Source: Plantago ovata
Lineage: Eukaryota > Streptophyta > Magnoliopsida > Lamiales > Plantaginaceae
Direction of reading: 5' to 3'
NCBI GenBank assembly: GCA_028274465.1
Contig: CM051455.1
Location: 45,463,129 to 45,527,128 of the forward strand
DNA length: 64,000 nt
Notes under the pieces: generated by a model
What the model was told of the DNA's origin: nothing
Database searches by the model: none
What the model saw: only the letters and a program-made list of their open reading frames with translations
Part shown: piece after piece, positions 32,993 to 46,900 of the stretch
Layout: each line of letters opens with the position of its first letter
Numbering within the stretch: position 1 is the stretch's first letter
Program-made: the position numbers and the translations under genes

Positions 32993-33930
32993 TATAAATC
33001 GATTAACTCAATTACTTGATATAAATCGATTAACTCAATTACTTGATATAAATCGATTAACTCAATTACTTGACAAATCGATTAACTCAATTACTTGATA
33101 CAAATCGATTAACTCAATTACTTGATACAAATCGATTAACTCAATTACTTGATACAAATCGATTAACTCAATTACTTGATACAAATCGATTAACTCAATT
33201 ACTTGATACAAATCGATTAACTCAATTTACTTGATATAAATCGATTAACTCAATTACTTGATATAAATCGATTAACTCACTTAAAGGATATAAATCGATT
33301 AACTCAATTACTTGATATAAATCGATTAACTCAATTACTTAATAAAAATCGATTAACTCAATTACTTGATATAAATCGATTAACTCAATTAAAGGATATA
33401 AATCGATTAACTCAATTACTTGATAAATCGATTAACTCAATTACTTGATATAAATCGATTAACTCAATTACTTGATATAAATCCATTAACTCAATTACTT
33501 TACAAATCGATTAACTCAATTACTTGATACAAATCGTTTAACTCAATTACTTGATACAAATCGATTAACTCAATTACTTGATAAATCGATTAACTCAATT
33601 ACTTGATAAATCGATTAACTCAATTACTTGATATAAATCGATTAACTCAATTAAAGGATATAAATCGATTAACTCAATTACTTGATAGAAATCGATTAAC
33701 TCAATTACTTGATAGAAATCGATTAACTCAATTACTTGATAAAAATCGATTAACTCAATTACTTGATATAAATCGATTAACTCAATTACTTGATATAAAT
33801 TGATTAACTCAATTACTTGATATAAATCGATTAACTCAATTACTTGATATAAATCGATCAACTTTTTTTTTGTTTTTTTGAGACATATAAATCGAATTAC
33901 TTGATAAATCGATTAACTCGATTACTGAGC
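32978..33930. repeat. Long 27-bp minisatellite array
   Basis: About 35 units of AAATCGATTAACTCAATTAC plus TTGATAY, with variants: ATAAATCG units shortened by three bases, several AATTAAAGGATATAAATCG units, TTGATAGAAATCG units. An interruption of T9GT7 lies at about 33864-33880 before the last degenerate units. The open frames across it (for example LTQLLDINR repeats) are a by-product of a period divisible by three. Confidence 0.95.
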
Positions 33931-34322
33931 GAAATTTATGAGAAGAAGGTGATAAATCTGTGGAATACTTAAAAAACTAATGAAAATAGAAAATCAAAGC
34001 TGTTGAAAACTGAATGTGTATAATTATCAAAACAACAAAACAGGATCAAGTATAGAGTATGAGCTTTAAATTGAAGGATCAACAAACGAACGAACGATTG
34101 ACAGACAGACAAAATTTATAATAGACGGCCAGGCAGTAAAGAAGTAAAGAAGAAAGATGCGGCGTACCTCGATCCGGTATTTGCAGGCGTCCGAAAAAGG
34201 CCTCCTCCCGTTCATTCGACGGCCATGGATAGAACATATATATAGGCAGAGATTATCGGTCAAGAAAGAAGAGAGACGAAAGTAAACATCAATTCACATC
34301 ACAGCATATATATATATATATA

Positions 34323-34384
<62 letters not shown>

Positions 34385-35863
34385 AAAGTAGGAATGTGGA
34401 TTACGAAACTGATTCGGAAAAGGAGTTGGAGATTAATTAGGAAAAGAAGATGGGAAGGCAGCAACCCTTATTTCCTAATTAGGTTAGTAAAGAGTAATTA
34501 ATTAAGGTAAATGAAATTTGATGCAGCACGGACTCTTCTCCTATTGCTCGAAATCGAGCTTCCATGGGTTTTTTGATGTTTTAAATTTGTTTTTGGGTCT
34601 GTAAATTTGTGAAACTAAAAATTAGGTTATTGAAAAAATTAGGGGGAAGAAGAAGACGTTGGTTTGAGTACTAATAAGTGACTGTATGGAAAGGTTTATT
34701 ATTTGGGAAACTAAAATTAGGTCAATGATTTTACAAATTTTATTTATAGTCCATATACTTTATTATTGACTGTATGGAAAGGTTTGAGAGGTAATATTTT
34801 ATAGAAACTAGAGTTGAGGGACTAGTGGGATAAATTTGGTTGGGGGACAAGTACTGTAGTAAACTTGTTACACTCCAGTACTCATTTTCAACTTAATTGA
34901 AACAATATAGCACTTTTGTAAACTAGATTTTGTGGATGGGAATAGATGCAATCATGGGTTTATGGGTTTATACGTAATTAGAAAATAGAAATGCATGTTC
35001 TGGTACCTCAATATAATTGTTACTCTAATAGGGACCTAGATATAATAAAAATATTTAAGAGGGGTAATATATGAAATTGATCCTAATGGTTTAAAGCTGA
35101 AGGCTTCCAGAAAAATTGATACTAAGCGACAATGAAGATGATTGCATTGCATTGGGTAGCAAGATGGTGAACATATCAACATCATGTAATTATAAATCCA
35201 ATAGAAATATGGTGCATATTGTTTCTGTTTGATAGCTAGTCACCACTTATCCAATTGATTGCCATCAATGTACATATAAATTGTACAGGAAAACAAAAGG
35301 AGCGACCAGTAAAGACTTCAAAGACTGGAAGAATGATCCAAGCAAGGAAATTGGATCGAAGTTCATCTGAAAATTGCACTCTAACTTTCATATCCTTTTG
35401 AGTTTTGTGTATGGTCTGAATAGATGCAATACTTGAAGACCTTATATTATGTAGCAGTTCGTATATGATGAAACATGTCAGTAAAATGTATGACTGTCTA
35501 ATGGTCATAGGCCTATTTTCGTGTTGTTCACCCTCAGTCTATCTATGTTGCGATGATCAAGCTGCATTTTGTACTGTAATTTCTCTTACATTTTTGTATG
35601 GGACTATAATTAGAATTTGGATTGCTCATCATGCATAAACATCGTCCAGAAAATTAACAGGTTTACCAACACACCGTATGAGAGATAGCCCATTCAAGTC
35701 CTTGTTCCTAAATATAACATATACTTCTAGGATGTAATAAAGCACTATATACCAATACCAACAAGAGAAGTTTGAACTAGAACCCAAATGTATGCCTAAA
35801 CTGATTCTAGAGAATCAACCATAACTGTGAATTGTAAAGAATATATATTTCGCTAAGGAGATT
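33931..35863. other. Intergenic DNA with an AT microsatellite
   Basis: A (TA)n microsatellite with GCA and GTA interruptions occupies about 34305-34384. The rest is AT-rich with no gene I can support. Confidence 0.5.
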
Positions 35864-37260
35864 TCATGTAATCTTGTTAAACTGAGTTGGTGCAGGTCTG
35901 AGCCAAGTTCGACCTCCAATCATAGTCTTGTTGAGATATGGAGCAACTTCTTCTTCTGATAGACCAACTGACCATTTCACCCGCTTATCTCTTCTGCTCC
36001 CTGGACCATAGCACTTGTATTCACCATAATACACCGTCCTGCATGAACGCGTAAAAGTTTGTTCAGAATAATTAAGTTACTAGTGCGTGTCCTGATTATA
36101 AAATGAGATTGTGGTAAAATATACTTTTGATTGGCGGTATCTCCCCAGTCGTTCCATCCCTCAGGCTGAACAACACTGGACATGTACGTGTATGCGTATA
36201 CCACCCTTGAGTAAGAACCCCATGGCCTTCCAAGTATTGCTCCTCCTGTTCCAGTTATTTTGCACCCTAAGAAGACAAAGCTAGTGTTCTCTAAGGGGCT
36301 CTCTCTTTTTTGTGCGGTTATTGCTCCATTCCCTTCTGAAGTTGAATGTAGATGGCATTTCTATTCTCCAAGTAAAGTGAACTTTGTTAAACATTGTGAG
36401 GGAACACTTGCATAAGTACTTAAAAGGTTACGCGGACTACTTACTTCATACAGTGAAGCTGCATTTCCAAACACAAAATCTGTCGCGCCTTCTATGTAAC
36501 AATTCTTGTAATAGTGTCTTCCATAATCGTCTAGTAACGTGTCCTGATACGATAAGATCCTACAACTGTAAAATGCAGCTCTGTCTCCAGCAACTCTCAA
36601 TGCAACGCCTTTTCCTGTATTTCCATATGTGTTCTGAAAATCAACAAAATTAACCAACATTTCTTATCAGAAATGATGAGAAAGAATTCAAAATAATATA
36701 ATCGAGTGATAATTTCATCTAAACAAACCTGGAATGTTAAATATCGTCCAACAAAATCAGAAGCTAATATTTTCACTGTTGGTGAAGTGGATAAATCATC
36801 TCCGCCATCATTCCATGTTATAATCGTCTCTGTCGCCTCTGTCCCGCTCAGAGTTATGAACGGTTTATCAGCAGGCACAGCCACTTTTTCCCTGAATCCA
36901 GAAAATAAAATCATAATTATCGGGTGGATCGAGTAAAACAAGTTTCTTAAACTGATATAACAAACACCTGATCAGCCTGAAAAAAGTATGAAAGAAAGCC
37001 ATGTCATACAGAACAGACCTATAAGTTCCAGGCTTGATCCAGATAAAAACCAACTCAGAGTTATTCGAATGAACAGAATCAACCGCATCCTGTATTTTCG
37101 TGAAATCGCCTTTGCCAGACTGATCAACTCTGATGAGAGTGGCCGTGGACATGTCTTTAGGACCTGTAGCATTTGCCATTACGGAACAACAGAAGACTTT
37201 CACTAGCAAACTTAGAGCAAGAGAACCTTTTATATAGTTCAAAGACTTAAAATGCGCCAT
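35864..37260 (-). CDS. Pectin methylesterase, five exons, no PRO region
   Basis: Cell-wall enzyme that removes methyl esters from pectin. Exons: 37019-37260, 36729-36891, 36445-36633, 36125-36360 and 35864-36038, all with GT-AG borders, joining to 334 aa. The start [20 protein letters not shown] gives a signal peptide; two in-frame ATGs lie 6 and 12 bases upstream. Family motifs in order: [62 protein letters not shown] (Gln and Asp of the active site), [11 protein letters not shown] (second Asp) and [20 protein letters not shown] (substrate-binding Arg, Trp). In the usual QAVALR motif the Gln, which stabilises the reaction intermediate, is replaced: KGVALR. Length and the absence of a PMEI-like PRO domain fit the short PME group. 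On the minus strand a TATATATATA stretch at 37389-37400 may be the promoter. Confidence 0.92.
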
Positions 37261-37272
37261 GTGCATGTACAT

Positions 37273-39662
37273 AGCTGGAATTTATGTGTCTCGATTTGGG
37301 TGCAAGAAAAAAGGTATGTTTTTGGTGAAAGAAAGAAGCAAATTAAAGTTGACAGAAGATGAAGAGTAAAATGTGAATATTCTGTGAAATATATATATAT
37401 TGGTCGATCGGCCTTGGTGAAAATGTCAACTGGGTTGATTAAGTTGGTGTATCTGATCCAGTAAGATACGGCGATTGCTCAAAATATATAGTTGTATTAG
37501 ATTATGTGCTTTGGGTTGAAATATGACTGCTCAAGGAAGTTACTCTACGTGTTGGCCACCATCTAAGTGTAAAATTGAAACCAACTCTGGTGGTGGTATG
37601 TAGCAGAGCAGCCTAGCAGGTAGACTGTGAACCCGTCCGGTGTAAAGTGTGTGTTTGGAAAACCGATCTAACAAAGTGACATATAGCTGATGATAAAATA
37701 TTTGTTCGAGGCAGTTGTACGTTTTTGTTCATGGAAATAATAATGTCAGGTTTACTCAATATATGGCGACTATTGTAATAAATCTTGATTCATTAATCCT
37801 TTGTCCCGGTTGTATACGATTAAGTTCAAGAAGCTGGTAAACAAATATCCTGAAGAACCGGATGGTATTCGTGGACGAATTATACTACATTACTACAAAT
37901 ATTGTATTGTAACGGGTCCTTAAGAATTGATTTAAGCTCATGATTTAATTAAAATTTAAGTTTCAAACTTGACTAAACGTGACAAGGAAGATTAATAATG
38001 GTCATAGACTCATAATAATCTCTGCATGGCAAAAATTCAAAGCATGGTTTAGTACTAGTGAAGTAATCAACTCTAATAAAGTGTCAGGTTTAATTTCAAA
38101 TATCAATTTGGTTGAATCTTGAATAACTTGCATTGATCGATTGGACTTTGATGCTCGCTTCATACCTGAAGAATTTATACATACCCAAACATCCCGCCAA
38201 CGATTTTTCTTTTAAATCTAAACAAGCATCTTATGAGTATTAAGCCCAAACATCTTTTAAAAAAAATGAATTTGATGAATATGAAACGGTGGGTTATTTG
38301 ATAAAGATGCTTGACATATTAATCAGTATTTTACTGATTGACAAGGAGCGTTGTTAATGGGAGAAAAAATAGAAATTTTAGTTAACCTAATTAATACTAA
38401 AATTAGTAGAATCACAAGAAAGTTTAAACTAAATTGTAAGAAAGTATTTAGGTTACACTAATTTGATAATAATAATAATTCTTGAAGGTATCACCAATTT
38501 GTAATTTTTCCTTTCTATTAAATCACGATATCATAGTTAATGTGGCTAATGTGGTGGCGTTGACTTCGTCGCCACATCATGGGTCAAAGTCAAAAATTAA
38601 AAAAAAAAACTAAAATTGTCATTTTCCCATTATAAAAGTTAACCACCCAAACAAAGGATTGGGTCCATTGCGATTTGCGAACATCGCTAAAGATGATATA
38701 AGATTTTTTAGGGCTCCAAAATAAACAAGTTTTTCATTTGCCATGGACTCTAGCTAACTGTTATTGTTAATTACTCATATGTTTTTTTGATTCTATACGT
38801 ATTACATTTTTGTCAATTTCTTTGGATTCTATACGTTTCTATTTTTGACAAATTTTTATCTCACAACTTTGTTGTGGGTCCTGCCAATAAACCAACACAC
38901 TACACTCATTATATAAACCTCATAAAACTTCGATCCAAAAGCAAACGTATAGAATCCTAAAAAATTGATGAGTATGATATAGAATGGTTCTAGGCAGACT
39001 CAAGATTTGAAGTTCGAAAGTGCCAAATTACATATATAGATGTAGTTCGGACGTTCATGGGGCCAAATTTTCTGAAAAATCAAAAATATTAACTACAAAA
39101 ATTTATTTTAAAATTTTAGGGGGCGATGTCCACTCCTCCCATGCAATCCAAGAAAATTGAACTGCTATTGTGCTACGCGCACAAGATTGGTGGGAAAGAA
39201 AGAAAAGTAGTACGTGTACAACATGTACATGCTACTACTATTAATCACTTGGTCACATATACATTCTTGTTAGAAATACAAATCTCCAAAAAATCAACAT
39301 AAAAGGTAAAGTTTTTAGATAGTTGGAGAAATTATTTTTTAAAGATTAAATTCCCATGGAAATTAGTAATAAATTTGAAGGATCTATATCGCTTACCGCT
39401 TTACGTTCTATCTCTCTGTAGACGCCGCATTTCTGAAATCTGAGCCCACCTTCAGCATTAAGCAACCAAACTTTGACACGCCACGTTCCATCTCAATTTT
39501 CAAATGGCGTCTCGTCTGCTATACCAACCCACGTCACACCCTCCACCTCACATCATAATACACGCACAATTTAACAATTCATCCCCGAACCAAAAACCTT
39601 TTCCCGAATAACTGTTTCGCATCCCCTATTTACTTTTTTTTTTTTTCCAAATTTGACCAAAA
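37273..39662. other. Intergenic region between PME and USP genes
   Basis: AT-rich promoter and intergenic DNA of two divergent genes. A short fold-back, ATGTGGTGGCG...CGCCACAT, lies at about 38550-38578. No gene supported. Confidence 0.5.
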
Positions 39663-41229
39663 ATGGAGCCGCTAATGGAAGACGAAGAGTACAGCTGGAA
39701 GGAAGTCGTTCTCCCTTCGCTGATACCGGTCGTATCCGATCCGGAACTCGGCAGAGAAACCGGTGAGAGGCGGAGAGGCCGCGACATTGTAATCGCCGTC
39801 GATCACGGCCCCAACAGTAAGCACGCGTTTGATTGGGCCGTCACGCATCTCTGCCGCCTTTCTGACACGCTTCACCTTGTTCACGCCGTATCCAGTATGT
39901 CTAGTTTTTTTTACATGTATTGAATCATATAATGATGTGTGTAGCTTGTTGCTGTCACTGATTTGTTTTGTTGATTGGTTATTCATTCAAGGCTTTAGGA
40001 ATGAGCTTGTGTATGAAATGACACAGCAACTCATGGAGAAGCTTGCTGTCGAGGCCTTTGAGGTTGCTATGGTGAGATTTTACATTGTTTTCGCACTAGT
40101 ATTTGTATTTGGGTCTGCTGCTGTCTGGCTTTTAATGAACGTGGTAGTATAATTATAATATTTAGGAATTGAGGTTGCTACGGTGAGATTTTTACTATTT
40201 GATGTGTTAAACCATTATCGATATATAGTGTACGATTTAGCATTTGTAGCTCGCACGAACGATTCGTTGTTTACAGAAATGGTGTAGTTATGTTTACCCA
40301 TTCCAGGTGATATTGTAGATTAGGCATAGCTACATTCTTTGAGTTGGAATTCGGTTTATAATTTCTTATATTTTAATTCCTTGTTTTGATGTTTGGCTGG
40401 TTCGTCTTCTCAAACAAGTACAACATTGTTCAAATTGCTTGGCTTAAAGTAAACGATGAAATTTGATTAGAGTAACATGTGCAGCAGATACCTGAGGTAG
40501 TATGTCTCAGGTTTACTTTTCTCCATTGTTGATTGCACAAGTTTGAGGATGTGACCATACATAGTATCACTCTGCTGTTTCTAGTAACCTTTTACATGGT
40601 TCAAGAGTATCTTCAATTTTTCGAACCACAAAATGATTGTCTAACATGTATTCTCTGATTTTCACTTTCTTGGGGTGCAATTACGATGCTTATTGCCCAA
40701 GTACTTGACATGAATTTTGTTTATCTTGTTCAATGCTTTGAGTTAGTAACACTTCTGTACCTGTATCACAACAGGTAAAGACTAAGGCTAGGATTGTAGA
40801 AGGAGAACCTGGTAAAGCTATATGCAGAGAAGCAGAGAGGCTCAAGCCGGCTGCTGTAGTTCTTGGGACCAGGGGCAGGAGCTTGATCCAAAGGTTTGTT
40901 CCATTTCTGGAGAGTTTACCTATTTGAATATTATGAAGCTTCAGTAATGCCTTTACTTCAACATAAATTGCTTGATGACACTTGACAGGGCCTCCTAAGC
41001 TTTCTAGAGTGACCGGCTTATTTTGTTCTTTTTATGCAGTGTACTACAAGGAAGTGTGAGTGAATATTGCTTCCACAACTGTAAAGTTGCACCAGTCATC
41101 ATAGTCCCCGGGAAAGGTTTAACTCCCCCCTGTTTGTTTCCCCCTTCCTTTTCTATATTAAAGAGTGATGGAACATGAATTTTTCTTTCTTAAAAACTTG
41201 CAGAAGCTGGAGAGGAATCTGTATTGTGA
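39663..41229 (+). CDS. Universal stress protein (USP-A-like), five exons
   Basis: Small nucleotide-binding stress protein of the UspA fold. Exons: 39663-39894, 39992-40071, 40775-40893, 41040-41116 and 41204-41229; all introns are GT-AG and phases agree, giving 177 aa. RGRDIVIAVDHGPNSKHAFD is the first strand and loop of the fold. AFDWAVTHLCRLSDTLHLVH, then KARIVEGEPGKAICREAERL and KPAAVVLGTRGRSL follow. The ATP-binding signature G-2X-G-9X-G-S/T is complete across the exon 3/4 junction (GTRGRSLIQ, then SVLQGS), followed by EYCFHNCKVAPVIIVPGKE. An acidic N-terminal extension of about 35 aa precedes the domain. The last exon codes only AGEESVL. Confidence 0.92.
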
Positions 41230-43409
41230 TGGAATAAGTCAATGACAAACAGCTCAGAGTCATTGGTAGCATATATGTAAGTTGTGTCTCTTTAAATGCT
41301 GGCAGGATATTCTTTTACATGTAAATGGGTGTTTTAATAGTGATTAGTAATATAATTATGTGCCTCGTGATGTACTTGTTTAGTGTAGCACTGCCATTGT
41401 ACTGGTGATCACATGTTTCTGCTTGTTTGTATATTATCTGCATTGTGTTTTTATTTTCTTTAGCTCCTTTGTGCTCGTTACTTCACTTGTGAAAGAAATA
41501 TTCAGAGATCAACCAATGTCGACCTGAAAGCTCTACTTATCTTTTACACCTAAGAAGTGCATGTCTAGAGAAACTGGCTATAGTTTGCTACTAGTATGAT
41601 ATAAAGCCACGACCTTCAGCCTTAAGAAGCAAGTTAAGAGTTCATCTGCACTAGCTAGACTATCTGTGGAATTGATTTTAATGGTGTGCATGTGTGATGC
41701 ACAATCTCGTAGTATATTCTAAAAGGGCTGCTTCCAGGACCAAGCAGCTCAAGTAGAGCATATTAGACCTGTGTCTCCTGCTTACCTCTAAAGTATCATT
41801 AGTGACAAACAGAGAACACCTCCCTTGGTAGAAGTTGTTTGAGTAGAAATTTGGAAATTGTATGAAAACCCTAATTTTTCCAGGCCAGTCCAAAATTCTA
41901 AATTATACCACATCAAATAGGTGTTGATCGTGTGTACATCTAGATTATTTTGCCTAATGCTCACTGTAAAAACTCAACCATATGTTTGGCATATGGTACT
42001 AGGAGAAATAGTGTAAGGAAGAATGGTGAGTCCATGAATAATAGTAACTGAGTTATAGACTTATAGTTGAGTTTTTTTATGGTTGGGGTCATATTTGGTT
42101 TTCAAAGTTGAGTTAGCTTTACGGTTGTGTAAGTTGTAACTATAACCCAACACAAACATATTCACAGTTATAGTGCAACAATTCGAATATGTTTGGTTAA
42201 GGACTATATTTCCGATTATGTTTGGTTTTGGATTTATATTTACAGTAAAACCTTACCATAGCGGTTAGTGTTTGCAAATGCTAAAAAAAGTACTTTTGTG
42301 CTTTTGGAGTAAATAATTTTTTGAAATTTGAGTGTTTGCTTTGCCAACTCCTACGGTAGATTTCCTAAAAAAGAGCATGTAACCGTTGAGAAGCATCTCA
42401 AATGATGCTTTTGGCTTCTTAAAGCACTCGGTGACTTCTTTCTTTTTTTTTTTTTATCAAAATTGCAAACACCCATGACTTATGATTAAAATCAATTTTA
42501 TTCAAATTTAAGTAAGTTAAAAGCAGATTTCAAAATCATTTGCAAACTAAAACTTTACTATAGCTTCTAAGTCCAAACTAAGCATATAAGAAACAGAAAA
42601 CATAAATATAACTCAGTTACACTATTGAAGGGGACTCGAATTTTCCCCCCAAAACTTTGATGCTATAACAAACATACGGATAGTCCTTAACTAAGCATAC
42701 GTCAAAACTTTATTCTAGGTCTTTGTCAAGGGTTCTTAGCTTAAGTGATGTGCTATTACTGGTATCTGAGTACTACCCGTATGTATTAGTATGAGGAATC
42801 CTTACCAGAATTCGGTCCTGATTGGGAATGATTCAATCGGAGTACGACCATTTTATCAATCCATATATTCTGCCCCTTTAAATGTTGAAAAGGCAATGTT
42901 TAAATATTCCAAATACTTGGACTCGGTTTGTCCTCGGCCATATATGTTAATGGCAAAGAAAGATCATACGTCTGTTTCATTATCCTAAAATATATACAGT
43001 ATATGACAGATATTTAGATACCCATCCCCTCTGCAGTCTGCCCCAAGGCGACTCACTGATTGACTACTTCACTCTGTTTTCAACTCCAAGAATTTAAACT
43101 TGCTCCATCTTTTCCCCACTTGAAGAGATAAACTATTCCTCGGTTCATTAGATTCCATGTTCTTTCCTTACATGTAATTGTAATATATGACCATATTAGT
43201 TCAAGCATGTGTGGAACGGGGACCAGAACTCATGTAGGTATTGTACTCGCAAATTCCAATTACAAATCTCAAGCTTAAATCTGTTCAAGTTATGTATCCT
43301 ATTTAAACCTTATTTTGCGTGGAAGGGTCTGGCATGCAGGGTCGCATGGCAATTGGGACTATGTTTAACAAAACTTGTTCATAGTTGATCTTAATGCATT
43401 TGTGTATTA
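41230..43409. other. Intergenic DNA with a fold-back region
   Basis: Includes the USP 3' UTR. From about 42196 to 42705 the ends are imperfectly inverted (ATGTTTGGTTAAGGACTAT against ATAGTCCTTAACTAAGCAT), with an inner pair GTTTGCAAATG (42269) and CATTTGCAAAC (42538). This may be nested or decayed hAT-like MITEs. No coding gene is supported. Confidence 0.4.
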
Positions 43410-43644
43410 CTTTCTCCGTCCTGGTCAATGCTTAACATTTCGTTTTGTTGACTGTTTTTCGGACAAAAATTACTACTAAATTACAAATTGAACAAAATTC
43501 GAAAAAATTATATATAAAAAGTATACCATTTATACTAATTTAATATAATTTTATAATTTTTTTCTTCGATATAATATAGAAGTAATTTACAATCGAAAAA
43601 AGTCAACAAAACGAAATGGGAAGCATTGACCGGGACGGAGGAAG
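43410..43644. mobile_element. Stowaway-type MITE (235 bp)
   Basis: Flanked by TA. Left CTTTCTCCGTCCTGGTCAAT and CATTTCGTTTTGTTGAC; right GTCAACAAAACGAAATG and ATTGACCGGGACGGAGGAAG. The TIRs are about 45 bp long with few mismatches, so this is a well-preserved copy. Confidence 0.92.
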
Positions 43645-43726
43645 TAGCATTGTATAAGTGCGGTAAAACATTTTAATTACAAAGAGAGAGTAGACTAAAC
43701 CCGCATTAGCCATGAGTAATATAATA

Positions 43727-43990
43727 CTTCTTCCATCTCATAGCAACCATCTCATAACAACAACGGTTACATTTCAATTTCAATTTTGTTGACTTTTGTA
43801 TTGTCTCATTTGACCTCGTATTAATTTCAAATCTTACCGAAAAAGTAATTTATAAAGTTATATTATTGAATATAAGTTATATAATATAATTATATAACTT
43901 TATAAATTACTTTTTCAGTACGAGTCGAGATTATTACGGGGTCAAACGAGATATTAAAAAAGTCAACTTTTTGTTATGGGATGGAGAAAG
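43727..43990. mobile_element. Stowaway-like MITE (264 bp)
   Basis: Flanked by TA. Left CTTCTTCCATCTCATAGCAA, right TTGTTATGGGATGGAGAAAG. Inside, AAAGTAATTTATAAAGTTAT mirrors ATAACTTTATAAATTACTTT. It lies only 80 bp from the previous MITE. Confidence 0.82.
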
Positions 43991-46900
43991 TACTATTTAC
44001 TAGATGTAAATGCTCATAGGAGTGAAGCACACTTGAGTTGTATTGATCATATGCTGCTAATCCCTGGAAATAAGAGTGGTCCTTGATTCTTCAAAATGAG
44101 AGCATATTGCTTAATAAGGCGATCGAAACTTTTAGTAATTGATGGGGAAAGTTTGTGATGAGGACCAGCGATCACCAATCATTTCCGGGTCCTGGCTCGC
44201 TAATAGCTATACATGACATGCCATCACATATTGGAGGACCAATACTCTACTATCCAATAAGAAATGCTTTGAAATGAACCACATAAAATTTCTACTACGA
44301 GTCTACGACAAAGGAGTGTGGCTAGGAATTAGGAAACTATCTACAGATGACGTGGTATAACAAATGACAATGACTCAACCTTTTTTCAGAAGAATCCATC
44401 TCTCCCCAAGGAAATTCTACATCGCGATGGTTTATTCTATCATATGTTATGTACCTTATGATGTATTGACCATGATTATATGATGGGTTGTACACTGCAG
44501 TATACATATTACATAGATATTTATGACATTTAAGCATCATAAAGCAGTAAAATGTGGGAAGAGAATTTAATGCTTAGCCAGAAGCTAATTAGAAAATACT
44601 AAGCTATTTATCGTTAACTTGAACTTCATTGTGTTGGATTGGGTTTAGAATTTGATCTTATTCAGAAAACCAGAAAACATATGTAGTATTCACAAGATTT
44701 CAATGCTCTCCTTTATAGCAAGAGCTGAAAGTAAAGCTATTGGGTCTCACAGAAATTAAGCTTTCGAAAGCAGGGTAGAGCATGATGATTCTAATTTATA
44801 CTTTAGCTTTCAATTGGTTCGTTCATCTTATAAAAATTCATATTTGCATAATAATACATTAGAAAATCAAAAAGACATTTAAGATGTTTATGAAGAGACT
44901 GGATCCGCAGCATACTGTGTTGATGAAGAATACGCATGGTCATTAGATTCATCATCACTCAGAAGTGATCAAGTATTCTGTTGATAGTGTCGAAATATTC
45001 ACTGACAAGCCAAATACGAATACCCGGAGGAAAGGAGATATCTACTTCGGTAATCACACCTCACACACGATCTAATGTAGTAAAACGAATTAGGATGTCC
45101 GTGACATTAAGCGCCTAACACATTAACAAGTGGGGTCCACGATAAATATATGTTGATTCCACACCGTTTATGTGATAGGGTGTACTAGTGGTTCGTGTTT
45201 CCCAAATTGGTTGTGTGTGGCATAGAGGTTGTGAAAGTAGTATATTCTGGTAGCCCAACCGGGGTCGTGTACACCTGAACGAATCTTATAGCTGCAGATC
45301 AACTCATCTACAGAAGAGAGCAAGAGAGCATATGTATGTGTAATTATTAAGAAAATCTTAGAAGTATCACCAAGGCATGGGTGACATTGCCAGCTATATT
45401 TCTTGGAATTTAGCAAATACTCCAATTCCAATAACCTGAACCAGAACGAATCAAATAAATTCAAATTATCTAATCTTATTGGTACTATGTTCAAGGATGA
45501 AAAACAAAAAATCTTGGCTGCTAATACATAACTGTACCTGACTGGGTTGTAATAGTTTAAAGATAAACTAGCTAGCTTCTACTAGTAGTAGCAAACTACA
45601 CTGTCTTCCACAATTTAAATGTCAGAAAAAACGCATAAATTCAATTAACCATCAACATGAATATGAATGAATACTAATCACAACAGCTAGCTAGCCATTG
45701 AATTTGCGAAGGATATACATACAGGGGAGTTTTTTGTTAGGTCATAGTAAAAAATGTGTTCACTTCTAGTTTTTACGACCCTTTTATGACAATTTCGCTC
45801 TGGTGTTAACAAGAATGGTTAAGCGATATCAATTTACTTTTAATTTTACATGTATATTGAGTGGAATTGTAATCAGTTCGCCACTAGGTCTGGTATGTTC
45901 AATTTACCCCCTGAGATATGCTCTAGTAAAGTTGAGAGAAATACGGTGAAAATGACGTCCTAAGGTTTTAATCTGGGTTGGTCGATCACAACGGTACAAA
46001 CCAGATCCAATGGTTGTTGATCTTTCACATGCAATGGTACGGTCTTTTATGTCTTTGTTTCTCACCTAACAGCGCAAGTTAATTTCAAGCTCATTTTAGT
46101 GAAATTCTAGTGTTCTTTGAGAGTGATATGTTTTTATTATAGTCAAGAATGATATTGTGAGTAGCGATTGGGAAGAACTCATGACAAGATAGAGAGACAT
46201 TATTGATCGAGTGATTCTAGGTTAGAGGAGAATGATGCATATTGAATAGGTTTAACTCGTTTATATAGTGACCTTTCTTTGTTGGCTCTCCATAAATGTA
46301 GGTTTTTACCGTACCACATTATATTATATCTGTATCTATTGTTTTATTTGCTGCTTGAATCTTGTAGCATAGTTGAGTTTATTATGTGTTTATCTCATTA
46401 TTAATTTGAAAGTTTATATATATATATCTCGAAATCTCTAAAAACCTAACAGCATCACGCTTATCACTAACATCTCATAAACGGGGGGGGTAACGAGTAA
46501 CTGACACATGATGACGATAGACGAACACAGGTTCACGGCTTAATTCTGTCGGACACGTAAAAGATTTGAACTATAAATTGCAAATCTTGGAGTCAGCGTA
46601 ATATTGCACGATTCCTTGTCTTTATTCTTCCCATTTATTTAGTCAAGTTTATCATTTTAGTAATTTCCATTTTCCATATCCTTGGCAATGAGTGAAGCTA
46701 GATTATATAAATTTGCAGGTCACATTTCTTGTTTGTGATCATTGCTTCTGGGCTACATTGCAGGCATATGAATTTTGTGACACGAGTATGATATGATATG
46801 AAACGTAATGATTAAAATGTTAGAGAAGATATAATGGTGTTTTTTACATTTCCACCATGTATTCAATTTCGCGTTCTACAGTGGTAGCATTAGCATAGGT

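Noticed and set aside
32978..33930. CRISPR-like array
   Set aside because: The units are contiguous with no unique spacers, and the DNA is plant nuclear. It is a minisatellite.
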